From assembly GCF_026262505.1 (NCBI RefSeq), contig NC_067203.1, positions 20,255,411 through 20,319,410 of the forward strand: a stretch of 64,000 nucleotides of DNA, given 5' to 3'. Below, piece by piece: positions 32,298-43,049 of this stretch (within the stretch, counting starts at the first letter, position 1; each line of letters starts with the position of its first letter). The notes below the pieces were generated by a model. It was not told the origin of the DNA. It searched no databases and saw only the letters and a list, made by a program, of their open reading frames with translations. The translations under genes were made by a program, and so were the position numbers. Source of the DNA: Trichomonas vaginalis G3. Its lineage: Eukaryota; Parabasalia; Trichomonadida; Trichomonadidae.

Positions 32298-33195
32298 TTA
32301 TACTTTCTTTGTAACTGCACCAATTATGTTATTGATATTGCTTTGAGTTTCTTCCAGTCTTATTTTATCATTTACAATATCTTTAATCATTTCATTACAT
32401 GCATTCTTAAAACCATCTGATTTTTCTAATTTACGTCTATCACTTTCTTTAATTAAATCAAAGTTATAACCTTGTTGAGAATAAAGTGGTTTCTTTATCA
32501 ATTCCTTGAACGCTTCTGAAAGTGAAGATGAAGAAATTCTTGCCACTTGAATTGGTTTAAATTCTGCTTTCATTGCTTCTTTCTGTTCATTGAACACTGG
32601 ATCGAATAAAGCAACTTTAAAGAATTTCTTAGCTGGAATTTCAGGTCTCAAATTGCATATTGACCATCAAACTGATTAACATATCGTGGTAATCCATCCG
32701 GTCCCTCTTCAACAGCATTTAATTTTCATTGAAATAAGAATATGGAATAAGATGGTATGAATACATTGGACCATTTTCACCTTCTCCAATGTATTGTTTA
32801 ACAGCTTTTCCATTTTCATCAAATTGCATAGGATAACATTCATTATATGCTTTACGTTTAGGATAATCCGTCATTGTTAATTTATACCCATTTATGACTT
32901 TAATATTTCCTTGACCATCAGTAACGAAAACTTCATTTATACCATCAGGCTTTCCATTTGGTCCTGTAATGTCTGCTTCATGTGCTTCCCAATTTGGTCC
33001 ATGACGTTTGGCATATGCTTGAGCTTCTGGTAATGTTAAAACGTTTCTCATTTGTTTAACATCCTTTTGAAGACCGGCAACAATGTGGACTAATTCTTTC
33101 ATTCCGTCTGGAACTTTCATAGTTCTATTATATGCACCCTTTTTGTTTGTCCCTTGTTTTAATGGAACCTGTAGAAGATTTGCTATTTCTGTCAT
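32298..33195 (-). pseudogene. Polinton capsid-cluster protein, unknown (broken)
   Basis: Remains of a gene of about 300 codons, starting [14 protein letters not shown]. It includes an N-terminal helical region ([18 protein letters not shown]), a middle domain with [20 protein letters not shown] and a C-terminal helical part (KKFFKVALFDPVFNEQKEAM). It lies directly downstream of the ATPase in the same orientation. The relative is at 40958-41855. It may be a minor capsid or scaffold-type protein by position only. Confidence 0.5.
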
Positions 33196-33235
33196 GTTTA
33201 ATTATAAATAAAAAATAAAAATTAATTATAAAAAG

Positions 33236-34050
33236 TTAATCAAATTTAACACCTCCTTTATTTAAATCAACTATTATTTTTCCATGTTCACCTAATTGTT
33301 GATATTGTGTGTAAAGTTCATTAATGCTCATTGGTAAATTCACTTGATAAAGCATAACGTTCAACTGTTGACGACTAAACCCACTGAAAATGAAAAGTGT
33401 TGATAGATTTGATTTAATGTTTGTGCTTAATGCTTTGAAGTATTGAACAGCCATGAAGAATGAACACTGAATGTGTCGACATTGAGTTAATAACTGATTA
33501 AAATATGATTTCTCATTTGTTATTAGTTTTGATTTCACGGCATCATCTAGAAAAATGAGTGAATGCAAAAATTCTCTATCAAAATTTGAAATAGAAAGTG
33601 TTTCAAATAATTCATCCCGTTGTTTATCAATAATTTTATCCTCTAATCCTTGCTTCTTGATTGTATTATATAATTCTTTATACATTAAAAAGTTTTTTAA
33701 ATAATCTTCTGCTTCTTCTTGTGATAAATAAATAATTGGAATTTTGATTAAATGCTTTAAAGATTCAAATGTATCATCTGAAGGTGAACCTGAACGGTTG
33801 ATATAAATTAACACATGTGAATGGGGGAGGTGTTAGCAATAATGATAATTTGTTTTAATATCGTTAATGTTTTACCCTTATTTTGTTTACCAATTGCTGC
33901 AGTGATTGAATTTAAGTAACATTCAGAATATGGAATTTTCATTAATTTTTCCTTAGATAGAGCATTTCTATTATCACTCAATGCTTCATTAATCATATCA
34001 TCTATGTATGTATTATATACATCTGTTAATTCTTCAGAATTTAAATCCAT
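33236..34050 (-). pseudogene. FtsK/HerA (A32-like) genome-packaging ATPase, inner Polinton (broken)
   Basis: Remains of the packaging ATPase. Walker A is visible as GKQNKGKTLT, Walker B as SLIFLDDAV, and the downstream QCRHIQCSFFMAVQYF segment resembles the Q-containing motif of A32-type ATPases. In Polintons this enzyme pumps the element's DNA into the capsid. It lies just downstream of the capsid gene, in the usual cluster. The relative is at 39885-40917. Confidence 0.82.
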
Positions 34051-34074
34051 TTAATCAAAAATAAATTTATAATT

Positions 34075-35715
34075 TTAAACATTTCTATTCATCAATATTT
34101 CATCATATGAACTTCTATACTGTGGTGGTGTACCTGTTGGATGATATTTCAAACCTTCATCCGGTGTCCATGTCCAATACGTAGTCCTAGTAAACCAAAC
34201 CTGAGGAGGATTTGTCACCTTTGAACAGTAAGTGTCATTTTCACCCTGAATGATTGGATAAGCTTTCACTTGTACTGTAACTTGTGAGTTGAAAGTTTCT
34301 AATCCATCAAAGAATATACCCGCTCCATCACGTTGAACTGGAATAGTGCATAAGAATGAAGTTTGGTCTTTCCATGTTCTAGCTAATGGCGTGCCATTAT
34401 CATCATTCAGTGGTCTAGTTAATGAGTCCTCGTATTCTTCTGTGCATTCATTCACTCCATCTAAATCAGAAGCTTGAAGCATACGTGTAAAGAATATGTC
34501 ACCCACTGTGGTCATCGCTTGATCGGGGAAGTTTCTGGAATCTATAGTGACCTGAAGACCTCGAAGCATTGGATTTTCTAAAACTGTTCTTTGCATTGCA
34601 TTCTTCGGAAATGTTAACACAACATCTGTAACATTATGAAGAGCGTATGAGAAATCTGAGCTAATACCTTCAGGAGTGATGCAACCTCCATTTAGTGAAC
34701 GAACGTCAATATGTTGAGCTGGAATCATGAATGGATCTTCCTTACTGAATAAACGTGGTATTGCTTTAACTGATTCTTCAATTAAACCGTATCCTGGTGT
34801 AATGCATTTATCCTCTAAAACTTCCATCTTTGTGCATGAAATAATAACGTCATCAACTGTTGCGTCAGCAGATGTAGCGGCTAAGCTTGTAATTAATTTG
34901 GCAGGAAGTCCGATTTGTTGGAATTTGCGATCATATTTATAAACATGATTCATAATCTTTTCATAATTTTCATCAGTTATCTTTTCATAAACGTAATTTT
35001 GTAAATCAGCAACTCTTAACGGGTCAACCTGACAAAATACTAAAGTATCCCTGAAAACATAATATTTAAGAATGATTTCACCAAATGATTTAGGATAATC
35101 ATCGAACGCCTGAAATGCTAACAAATCATTTACCGGAATAATCATATCAAAAGTGACATCAACTTCTTCATTTGCTTTCTTGAAAACTTCTGAAGGGTCA
35201 ATATATTTACCACATACTGAGTTATCATATTTTTGAACATTATTATATAACGAATGAACAAACTTTTTAACTTTCCTTTCTGATTTTGGTTTATATGTTG
35301 CAAATGCGAAAGATTCACGGGCACAATCCATCTGAAGATAACCGGCATCACCTCTTTCGGTTTCTACTTCTAATTGTTTAAAGCTTTGATTTGATGATTT
35401 GTAACCAACGAATAAACGCATGCATTTAAAAGCGGCATCACATGTGAAAGCTTTATTTGAAACTAGAGTTGCTTTAACTTTGCGTTTAATATATGTGTCA
35501 CCTAATTGGTTCACATCATGAGCTGGATTTGTAATTCTTAAATGAGTTTGTTTATCATCAAAATATGGAGCATCAGAGTCATAGCATGAACTTTCAAGTT
35601 CTCTATAATATCTTCTACCGTCATTCTTTGCGAATATTTCATTTATCTTTTCGAATGAATGAAACACATTTCCATTAATCGGTTTAGTGTTTGGCACCAA
35701 ATAGTTAGTCGTCAT
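34075..35715 (-). CDS. probable double-jelly-roll major capsid protein, inner Polinton
   Basis: 546 residues, looks whole, and begins MTTNYLVPNTKPINGNVF after AATAATAAATG. It is beta-rich, with length and position (immediately before the packaging ATPase) expected for the major capsid protein of Polintons. Strand-like segments include VKATLVSNKAFTCDAAF, EVDVTFDMIIPVNDLLAF, VVLTFPKNAM and VTVQVKAYPIIQGE, which fit two stacked jelly rolls. I see no short motif that proves the fold, so the call rests on context and character. The broken counterpart is at 38219-39860. Confidence 0.65.
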   Translation of the reverse strand: MTTNYLVPNTKPINGNVFHSFEKINEIFAKNDGRRYYRELESSCYDSDAPYFDDKQTHLRITNPAHDVNQLGDTYIKRKVKATLVSNKAFTCDAAFKCMRLFVGYKSSNQSFKQLEVETERGDAGYLQMDCARESFAFATYKPKSERKVKKFVHSLYNNVQKYDNSVCGKYIDPSEVFKKANEEVDVTFDMIIPVNDLLAFQAFDDYPKSFGEIILKYYVFRDTLVFCQVDPLRVADLQNYVYEKITDENYEKIMNHVYKYDRKFQQIGLPAKLITSLAATSADATVDDVIISCTKMEVLEDKCITPGYGLIEESVKAIPRLFSKEDPFMIPAQHIDVRSLNGGCITPEGISSDFSYALHNVTDVVLTFPKNAMQRTVLENPMLRGLQVTIDSRNFPDQAMTTVGDIFFTRMLQASDLDGVNECTEEYEDSLTRPLNDDNGTPLARTWKDQTSFLCTIPVQRDGAGIFFDGLETFNSQVTVQVKAYPIIQGENDTYCSKVTNPPQVWFTRTTYWTWTPDEGLKYHPTGTPPQYRSSYDEILMNRNV

Positions 35716-35784
35716 TTATTATTAAATAAAAAATCAAAATTAAAAGATGAAAATGAATTTTTAATTTTAATGAAATAATCAACT

Positions 35785-35952
35785 ATGGCTGCAGGTATAT
35801 TTAAGAAACTGTGGGATAAAGTAAAAAGAGGAGCGCATAAAGTTTGGGAAACAATGAAGAAAGGAGCAAATTGGATATTTAAGAATAAAGAAGCAATTAG
35901 TGACGTTGCTGAATCAATAACACCAAAAGCCGCCCCAATAAGAGAAATTTAA
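35785..35952 (+). CDS. 55-residue basic amphipathic peptide (MAAGIFKKLWD)
   Basis: A small frame beginning MAAGIFKKLWDKVKRG and continuing VWETMKKGANWIFKNKE: basic and aromatic, able to form an amphipathic helix. Its first eleven residues nearly repeat those of the 78-residue peptide encoded convergently at 36024-36260. It sits beside the capsid gene. A membrane-active role comparable to adenovirus pVI is a guess. The relative in the outer element lies near 37975-38149. Confidence 0.5.
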   Translation: MAAGIFKKLWDKVKRGAHKVWETMKKGANWIFKNKEAISDVAESITPKAAPIREI

Positions 35953-36023
35953 ATAAAGGAGAAAAAGTTTATCAAAGACTACAACCGATACTAAGATAAA
36001 AATAATATTTATTTATTTTTCCA

Positions 36024-36260
36024 CTATCTACCTCCTATTTTATTAAGTATTCCTTCAGCTATTCCACCAATTGCGTTACCTGCTTGTGCTCCCATCGCCG
36101 GATTACCTGCTTTAGTACCTAATACTCCACCTATGATAGTTCCTGCCGTTTTCGCTACTGGTGCCAAAAAGTTTGCAACGGGTTTAATAATATTTTTATG
36201 AACCCAACCCGCAGCTTTCTTAATTCCATCCCATAATTTTTTAAAGAATCCTGCCGCCAT
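36024..36260 (-). CDS. 78-residue glycine-rich amphipathic peptide (MAAGFFKKLWD)
   Basis: Looks whole. The N-terminus MAAGFFKKLWDGIKKAAGW is an amphipathic basic helix; the C-terminus is a Gly/Ala-rich hydrophobic stretch (KTAGTIIGGVLGTKAG) ending in NKIGGR. This composition resembles membrane-lytic or membrane-inserting virion peptides. The outer copy (37667-37903) differs at two residues (His/Tyr and Ile/Val), so the gene is conserved. Confidence 0.6.
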   Translation of the reverse strand: MAAGFFKKLWDGIKKAAGWVHKNIIKPVANFLAPVAKTAGTIIGGVLGTKAGNPAMGAQAGNAIGGIAEGILNKIGGR

Positions 36261-36326
36261 TTCTGATTTAATATTAATTAAAAAATATATTTCATCACTT
36301 ATATTCTAATTTTTATTTAATGATAA

Positions 36327-36707
36327 ATGAAACCGATTTTAAAAATAAATGAAACAGAGGAGGAAGAAATAAATGAAAGTGAAAATGTTCAACAAAAAAT
36401 AAACGTTGTTAAACCAATTACTGAAATAAAAATTTTTTCATCTGTTGAAGAATTTAATGACTATTATGCTAATAATAAAAAATTATTTGAAGAATTGACA
36501 ACATGTAAATTGAATAAAATGTTTAAAGTTGATGGATTCAAAATTTCAAAAATAAAAGGAGTGGTTAGTTTGAAATCTATTCCTCAATCAAGAATCACCT
36601 CATTAATGAAAATAGATGATTTAACAAAAAGAATAGAAATTATTGAAGAAAGAATAAATCAAATAATTGATTTCATAAATCATGACTCGTTGAGCCCGGG
36701 TCCTTAA
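36327..36707 (+). CDS. 126-residue acidic coiled-coil Polinton protein
   Basis: Starts MKPILKINETEEEEINESE after AATGATAAATG. The N-terminus is acidic, the centre has FSSVEEFNDYYANNKKLF, and the C-terminus is coiled coil (DDLTKRIEIIEERINQII). It looks whole here. The outer element's copy of this same gene is where the inner element inserted. Convergent overlap with the next gene is only a few bases. Function is unknown. Confidence 0.55.
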   Translation: MKPILKINETEEEEINESENVQQKINVVKPITEIKIFSSVEEFNDYYANNKKLFEELTTCKLNKMFKVDGFKISKIKGVVSLKSIPQSRITSLMKIDDLTKRIEIIEERINQIIDFINHDSLSPGP

Positions 36708-37183
36708 AGCCCATCACTGAGTTCAAGGTTATATTCATCAAATATTTCATTATTAAATGCAACTTCTGCTAGTTTATTTATTTTTTCAATACGATCATTT
36801 GAAAGTCTATCGTTTAATTTTTTCTGAAGTTTTTCATTTTCTAGTTCTGAAACTTTATTTGGATGATATTTAAACCCGTTAAATTCTTTTTCCTCAGTTT
36901 TGATCATTAATTTACAAAGAACTTTTGTGGTTGGAATTCGTTTAAACCATTTATCATTAATATTTGTTATAAATTCAATATTCGGAATTAATTCCCAAAT
37001 TTTTGCATTTTCAATTAATTTATTATCAAATGCAAAAGCAATAGGTTTAATATTAAACTTACCTTTATAATATAAACTTTCTACATAATCATCGAAATAA
37101 ACATCTACTTGTTTAACATTTTCAAGAATTGGTGAAAGAGCATCCATTAATTGATTGACGGTTACGAATCTTGATCCACTCAT
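36704..37183 (-). CDS. 159-residue right-end Polinton protein, unknown
   Basis: The terminal gene at the inner Polinton's right end. Its ATGAGT start lies at the inner edge of the inverted repeat, mirroring the 378-residue gene at the left end. It begins MSGSRFVTVNQLMDAL, followed by KQVDVYFDDYVESLYYKG and a helical basic C-terminus (ENEKLQKKLNDRLSNDR). It looks whole. No counterpart is visible at the outer element's end, which carries unrelated genes there. Confidence 0.55.
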   Translation of the reverse strand: MSGSRFVTVNQLMDALSPILENVKQVDVYFDDYVESLYYKGKFNIKPIAFAFDNKLIENAKIWELIPNIEFITNINDKWFKRIPTTKVLCKLMIKTEEKEFNGFKYHPNKVSELENEKLQKKLNDRLSNDRIEKINKLAEVAFNNEIFDEYNLELSDGL

Positions 37184-37407
37184 TTATCATTAAATAAAAA
37201 ATTAAAAAAATAAATTTAACTTAGTTTTAATTTTACGTAAGAAGTCAATTTTTAAATCTTGATTTATTCAAAAACGTAAGAATAAAAACCGTAAGAATCA
37301 TACATTTTTTACTTCATATGTTAAAAAAAATGATACAAAATCGTTCAATATTGTATGAATTCTTACGTTTACAAAAAAAGTCACAAAACCCTTCCACATA
37401 TACTACT
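37178..37407 (-). repeat. right terminal inverted repeat of the inner Polinton
   Basis: About 230 bp, the inverted match of 18579-18814. It is followed by TTTTAT at 37408-37413. Confidence 0.9.
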
Positions 37408-37600
37408 TTTTATTCAATTTACATGTTGTCAATTCTTCAAATAATTTTTTATTATTAGCATAATAGTCATTAAATTCTTCAACAGATGAAAAAATTTTTA
37501 TTTCAGTAATTGGTTTAACAACGTTTATTTTTTGTTGAACATTTTCACTTTCATTTATTTCTTCCTCCTCTGTTTCATTTATTTTTAAAATCGGTTTCAT
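37408..37600 (-). pseudogene. outer Polinton small coiled-coil gene, part right of the inner insertion
   Basis: Begins MKPILKINETEEEE like the inner gene at 36327 and runs to the insertion junction, where TTTTAT is the duplicated target. It shows that the inner element landed in the outer element's relative of a gene it carries itself. Confidence 0.8.
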
Positions 37601-37666
37601 TTATCATTAAATAAAAATTAGAATATAAGTGATGAAATATATTTTTTAATTAATATTAAATCAGAA

Positions 37667-37903
37667 ATGGCTGCAGGATTCTTTAAAAAATTATGGGATG
37701 GAATTAAGAAAGCTGCAGGTTGGGTTTATAAAAATATTATTAAACCCGTTGCAAACTTTTTGGCACCAGTAGCGAAAACAGCAGGAACTATCATAGGTGG
37801 AGTATTAGGTACTAAAGCAGGTAATCCGGCGATGGGAGCACAAGCAGGTAACGCAGTTGGTGGAATTGCTGAAGGAATACTTAATAAAATAGGAGGTAGA
37901 TAG
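37667..37903 (+). CDS. 78-residue glycine-rich amphipathic peptide, outer Polinton
   Basis: Looks whole and is nearly identical to 36024-36260. It starts MAAGFFKKLWDGIKKAAGWV with a hydrophobic Gly/Ala-rich C-terminus. It is possibly a membrane-active virion component, by composition only. Confidence 0.6.
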   Translation: MAAGFFKKLWDGIKKAAGWVYKNIIKPVANFLAPVAKTAGTIIGGVLGTKAGNPAMGAQAGNAVGGIAEGILNKIGGR

Positions 37904-37974
37904 TGGAAAAATAAATTATTTTAAAATTATTTTTATCTTAGTATCGGTTGAAGTCTTTGATAAACTTTTTCTCC

Positions 37975-38149
37975 TTTATTTAATATTTCTCTTATTGGGG
38001 CGGCTTTTGGTGTTATTGATTCAGCAACGTCACTAATTGCTTTCTTTATTCTTAAATATCCAATTTGCTCCCTTCTTCAATGTTTCCCAAACTTTATGCG
38101 CTCCTCTTTTTACTTTATCCCACAGTTTCTTAAATATACCTGCAGCCAT
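37975..38149 (-). pseudogene. basic amphipathic peptide remnant, outer Polinton (broken)
   Basis: Relative of the 55-residue peptide at 35785-35952, reading MAAGIFKKLWDKVKRGAHKV from 38149. It is convergent with the 78-residue peptide gene, as in the inner element. Confidence 0.55.
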
Positions 38150-38218
38150 AGTTGATTATTTCATTAAAATTAAAAATTCATTTTCATCTTTTAATTTTGA
38201 TTTTTTATTTAATAATAA

Positions 38219-39860
38219 ATGACGACTAACTATTTGGTGCCAAACACTAAACCGATTAATGGAAATGTGTTTCATTCATTCGAAAAGATAAATGAAATAT
38301 TCGCAAAGAATGACGGTAGAAAGATATTATAGAGAACTTGAAAGTTCATGCTATGACTCTGATGCTCCATATTTTGATGATAAACAAACTCATTTAAGAA
38401 TTACAAACCCAGCTCATGATGTGAACCAATTAGGTGACACATATATTAAACGCAAAGTTAAAGCAACTCTAGTTTCAAATAAAGCTTTCACATGTGATGC
38501 CGCTTTTAAATGCATGCGTTTATTCGTTGGTTACAAATCATCAAATCAAAGCTTTAAACAATTAGAAGTAGAAACCGAAAGAGGTGATGCCGGTTATCTT
38601 CAAATGGATTGTGCCCGTGAATCTTTCGCATTTGCAACATATAAACCAAAATCAGAAAGGAAAGTTAAAAAGTTTGTTCATTCGTTATATAATAATGTTC
38701 AAAAATATGATAACTCAGTATGTGGTAAATATATTGACCCTTCAGAAGTTTTCAAGAACGCAAATGAAGAAGTTGATGTCACTTTTGATATGATTATTCC
38801 GGTAAATGATTTGTTAGCATTTCAGGCGTTCGATGATTATCCTAAATCATTTGGTGAAATCATTCTTAAATATTATGTTTTCAGGGATACTTTAGTATTT
38901 TGTCAGGTTGACCCGTTAAGAGTTGCTGATTTACAAAATTACGTTTATGAAAAGATAACTGATGAAAATTATGAAAAGATTATGAATCATGTTTATAAAT
39001 ATGATCGCAAATTCCAACAAATCGGACTTCCTGCCAAATTAATTACAAGCTTAGCCGCTACATCTGCTGACGCAACAGTTGATAACGTTTATTATTTCAT
39101 GCACAAAGATGGAAGTTTTAGAGGATAAATGCATTACACCAGGATACGGTTTAATTGAAGAATCAGTTAAAGCAATACACGTTTATTCAGTAAGGAAGAT
39201 CCATTCATGATCTCCAGCTCAACATATTGACGTTCGTTCACTAAATGGAGGTTGCATCACTCCTGAAGGTATTAGCTCAGATTTCTCATACGCTCTTCAT
39301 AATGTTACAGATGTTGTGTTAACATTTCCAAAGAATGCAATGCAAAGAACAGTTTTAGAAAATCAATGCTTCGAGGTCTTCAGGTCACTATAGATTCCAG
39401 AAACTTCCCCGATCAAGCGATGACCACAGTGGGTGACATATTCTTTACACGTATGCTTCAAGCTTCTGATTTAGATGGAGTGAATGAATGCACGGAAGAA
39501 TACGAGGACTCATTAACTAGACCACTGAATGATGATAATGGCACGCCATTAGCTAGAACATGGAAAGACCAAACTTCATTCTTATGCACTATTCCAGTTC
39601 AACGTGATGGGAGCGGGTATATTCTTTGATGGATTAGAAACTTTCAACTCACAAGTTCAGTACAAGTGAAAGCTTATCCAATCATTCAGGGTGAAAATGA
39701 CACTTACTGTTCAAAGGTGACAAAATCCTCCTCAGGTTTGGTTTACTAGGACTACGTATTGGACATGGACACCGGATGAAGGTTTGAAATATCATCCAAC
39801 AGGTACACACCACAGTATAGAAGTTCATATGATGAAATATTGATGAATAGAAATGTTTAA
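38219..39860 (+). pseudogene. probable major capsid protein, outer Polinton (broken)
   Basis: Closely related to the whole copy at 34075-35715 over its full length; broken in several places. It is followed at once by the ATPase remnant, the same order as in the inner element. Confidence 0.75.
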
Positions 39861-39884
39861 AATTATAAATTTATTTTTGATTAA

Positions 39885-40917
39885 ATGGATTTAAATTCAT
39901 CCACCCCTTATGAAGAATTAGCAGGAGTATATAATACATACGTAGATGATATGATTAATGAAGCATTGAGTGATAATAGAAATGCTCTATCTAAGGAAAA
40001 ATTAATGAAAATTCCATATTCTGAATGTTACTTAAATTCAATCACTGCAGCAATTAACGATATTAAAACAAATTATCATTATTGCTAACACTTCCCCCTA
40101 TTCACACGTGTTAATTTATATCAACCGTTCAGGTTCACCTTCAGATGATACATTTGAATCTTTAAAGCATTTAATCAAAATTCCAATTATTTATTTATCA
40201 CAAGAAGAAGCAGAAGATTATTTAAAAAACTTTTTAATGTATAAAGAATTATATAATACAATCAAGAAGCAAGGATTAGAGGATAAAATTAACGATATTA
40301 AAACAAATTATCATTATTGCTAACACTTCCCCCTATTCACACGTGTTAATTTATATCAACCGTTCAGGTTCACCTTCAGATGATACATTTGAATCTTTAA
40401 AGCATTTAATCAAAATTCCAATTATTTATTTATCACAAGAAGAAGCAGAAGATTATTTAAAAACTTTTTAATGTATAAAGAATTATATAATACAATCAAG
40501 AAGCAAGGATTAGAGGATAAAATTATTGATAAACAACGGGATGAATTATTGAAACACTTTCTATTTCAAATTTTGATAGAGAATTTTTGCATTCACTCAT
40601 TTTTCTAGATGATGCAGTGAAATCAAAACTAAAACAAATGAGAAATCATATTTTAATCAGTTATTAACTCAATGTCGACACATTCAGTGTTCATTCTTTA
40701 TGGCTGTTCAATATTTCAAAGCATTAAGCACAAACATTAAATCAAATCTATCAACACTTTTCATTTTCAGTGGGTTTAGTCGTCAACAGTTGAACGTTAT
40801 GCTTTATCAAGTGAATTTACCAATGAGCATTAATGAACTTTACACACAATATCAGCAATTAGGTGAACATGGAAAATAATAGTTGATTTAAATAAAGGAG
40901 GTGTTAAATTTGATTAA
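39885..40917 (+). pseudogene. FtsK/HerA-type packaging ATPase, outer Polinton (broken)
   Basis: Relative of 33236-34050. Readable stretches include the N-terminal MDLNSSTPYEELAGVYNTY and the Walker B region. It is broken in several places. Confidence 0.75.
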
Positions 40918-40957
40918 CTTTTTATAATTAATTTTTTATTTTTTATTATAATTAAAC

Positions 40958-41855
40958 ATGACAGAAATAGCAAATCTTCTACAGGTTCCATTAAAACAAG
41001 GACAAACAAAAGGGGTGCATATAATAGAACTATGAAAGTTCCTGATGGAATGAAAGAATTAGTTCATATTGTTGCTGGTCTTCAAAAAGATGTAAACAAA
41101 TGAGAAACGTTTTTAAACATTACCAGAAGCTCAAGCATATGCCAAACGTCATGGTCCAAATTGGGAAGCACACGAAGCAGACATTACGGGTCATGGAAAA
41201 CCTGGTGATGTATAAATGAAGTTTTCGTTACTGATATGGTCAAGGTAATATTAAAGTCAAAATGGTTATAAATTAATATTATCTGATTATCCTAAACGTA
41301 AAGCATATAATGAACGTTATCCTATACAATTTGATGAAAATGGAAAAGCTGTTAAACAATACGTTGGAGAAGGTGAACATGGTCCAATTAATTCATACCG
41401 TCATAATCCATATTCTTATTTCAATGAAGAATTAAATGCTATGAAGAGGGACCGGATGGATTACCACGATATTCTAACCAGTTTGATGGTCAATATGCAA
41501 ATATTAGACCTGAAATTTCAGCTAAGAAATTCTTTAAAGTTGCTTTATTCGATCCGGTTTTCGCAAATGTTAAAGATGAACTTAAACAGCAATTCCAACC
41601 AATTATAGTGCAAGAATTGCATCAGGTTGCTTTATCTCAAGCATTCAAAGATTTAATTAAGAAACCATTATATCAGCAACGAGGTTTAACTTATGATTTA
41701 GTTAAGGAATCAGATAAAAGAAAATTTGAGAAATCAGATGATTATAAGAATGCAATTAATGAATATATTCGGTCTATTAATTTCGATGAAAATGCTAAAA
41801 TCAACTTCATGAACAAATACAGGGAATAATAGATTCAAAAGTTCCAGCAAAATAA
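40958..41855 (+). pseudogene. capsid-cluster protein, outer Polinton (broken)
   Basis: Relative of 32298-33195, starting MTEIANLLQ. It is noticeably more diverged from its inner counterpart than capsid or ATPase are, especially in the second half. Confidence 0.5.
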
Positions 41856-41888
41856 AAGTTTAAATATATTTTTTTTATTCGATTATAA

Positions 41889-42553
41889 ATGAGAAGACGT
41901 TTTCACTAGTCAAAAGAACACTAACGCAAAAGCAGAGATTACGGTTGGTTATAACGTAAATGATGATAAATCACGAATTATTCAAAATGTTAAAGTTAAT
42001 GTTAGCCCCGAATTAACAAGGTCAGCAACTCAACCAAATTTATTAACTCGTGACTTACCGAAGAATGAGGAGAATGAAGAAAACCATGAGAATGGAGACC
42101 AATCATTTTATCTGAACCCGGTAAAGAACCTGTTGAATTCCCACTTATCCAACATACCCGCCTCTTTCATCAAACATCGAGAACCCATATAAAATAGACA
42201 TTAATTTCAGAATTAATGAAAATTTACCGTGATATAATAATTAATAATTATGATTCAATATAAATTTAATTGATCAATCCGGTTTAATTATTTTACCTTA
42301 TGAATCATTAATTCACATTATCGCCATTCTTTGTGATGTTCAAGATTCAGACGTTAAGATTCAATTTTTCATAGATGATGAGGTTTCATGCTGCGGAACA
42401 GTTGCAAAAATAAATCCTATAAAGGATATTAGCACAATTAAGATATCAAAGAACGGAACAACAACTGAACTTCATTTAACATATAATGATATTTATAATA
42501 AAATAGTTGATGAATATAAAATATCACTTGAAAATTCTTTGTTAAGACTATTT
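41889..42553 (+). pseudogene. relative of the 231-residue protein, outer Polinton (broken)
   Basis: Matches 31519-32214, including ILCDVQDSDVKIQFFIDDE and the region after it. Function is unknown. Confidence 0.55.
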
Positions 42554-43029
42554 AATATTCAAGCATTACATTATCGAATAATAATCCTTTGAATCATAAT
42601 CGATAATAATTGACCTTTCACCAGTTTCTATCGTTTGTTTTATTTCTTTTTGTTCCCCACTATCCGGATCGGTCATTGTAATTGTTTTTGTTATAGTATC
42701 AGCTTTATCTTTAACTTCAATCTTTTTTCCATCAGGATTTTAAACCAAAATTCCAAAAATTCGATATTGTCAATCTGTTCATATTTTAATCTATCAATTA
42801 CATTTTTAATACCATCTGAAAATCTTATGAAATGGTCATTATATGGGTTTGATTGAACTAAATTTGAATGAAGTGAAATATAACCTGTTGATGAATATGA
42901 CACTGACTCATATTTTCTGAAAACACTAAAATTTATAACATGAATGAATTTCTTATTCGTTGAATTTATGAATTCTTGAGGTAATCTTATTCTAGTTTTA
43001 TTTATCACTGGAAAATAACGCTTTACCAT
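42554..43029 (-). pseudogene. small opposite-strand gene, outer Polinton (broken)
   Basis: Relative of 31042-31522: MVKRYFPVINKTRIRLP and YISLHSNLVQSNPYNDHF are readable. It is convergent with the preceding gene, as in the inner element. Confidence 0.5.
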
Positions 43030-43049
43030 ATTTTTTAATCGTAATAAAA

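Larger units (their letters stand above)
18579..37407. mobile_element. inner Polinton/Maverick, 18.8 kb, nested in the outer one (partly broken)
   Basis: A second Polinton, in opposite orientation to its host element. Ends begin AGTAGTATATGTGG, with inverted repeats of about 230-236 bp and a TTTTAT duplication. Layout: plus-strand arm (unknown 378-residue protein, polymerase B, integrase, small gene), then minus-strand arm (54-residue protein, primase-helicase, fibre, unknown genes, ATPase, capsid protein), with small peptide and coiled-coil genes near the right end. Capsid, helicase and several small genes look whole; polymerase, integrase, fibre, ATPase and others are broken, roughly ten to fifteen breaks in all. 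Nesting makes it younger than the outer element. Confidence 0.93.
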
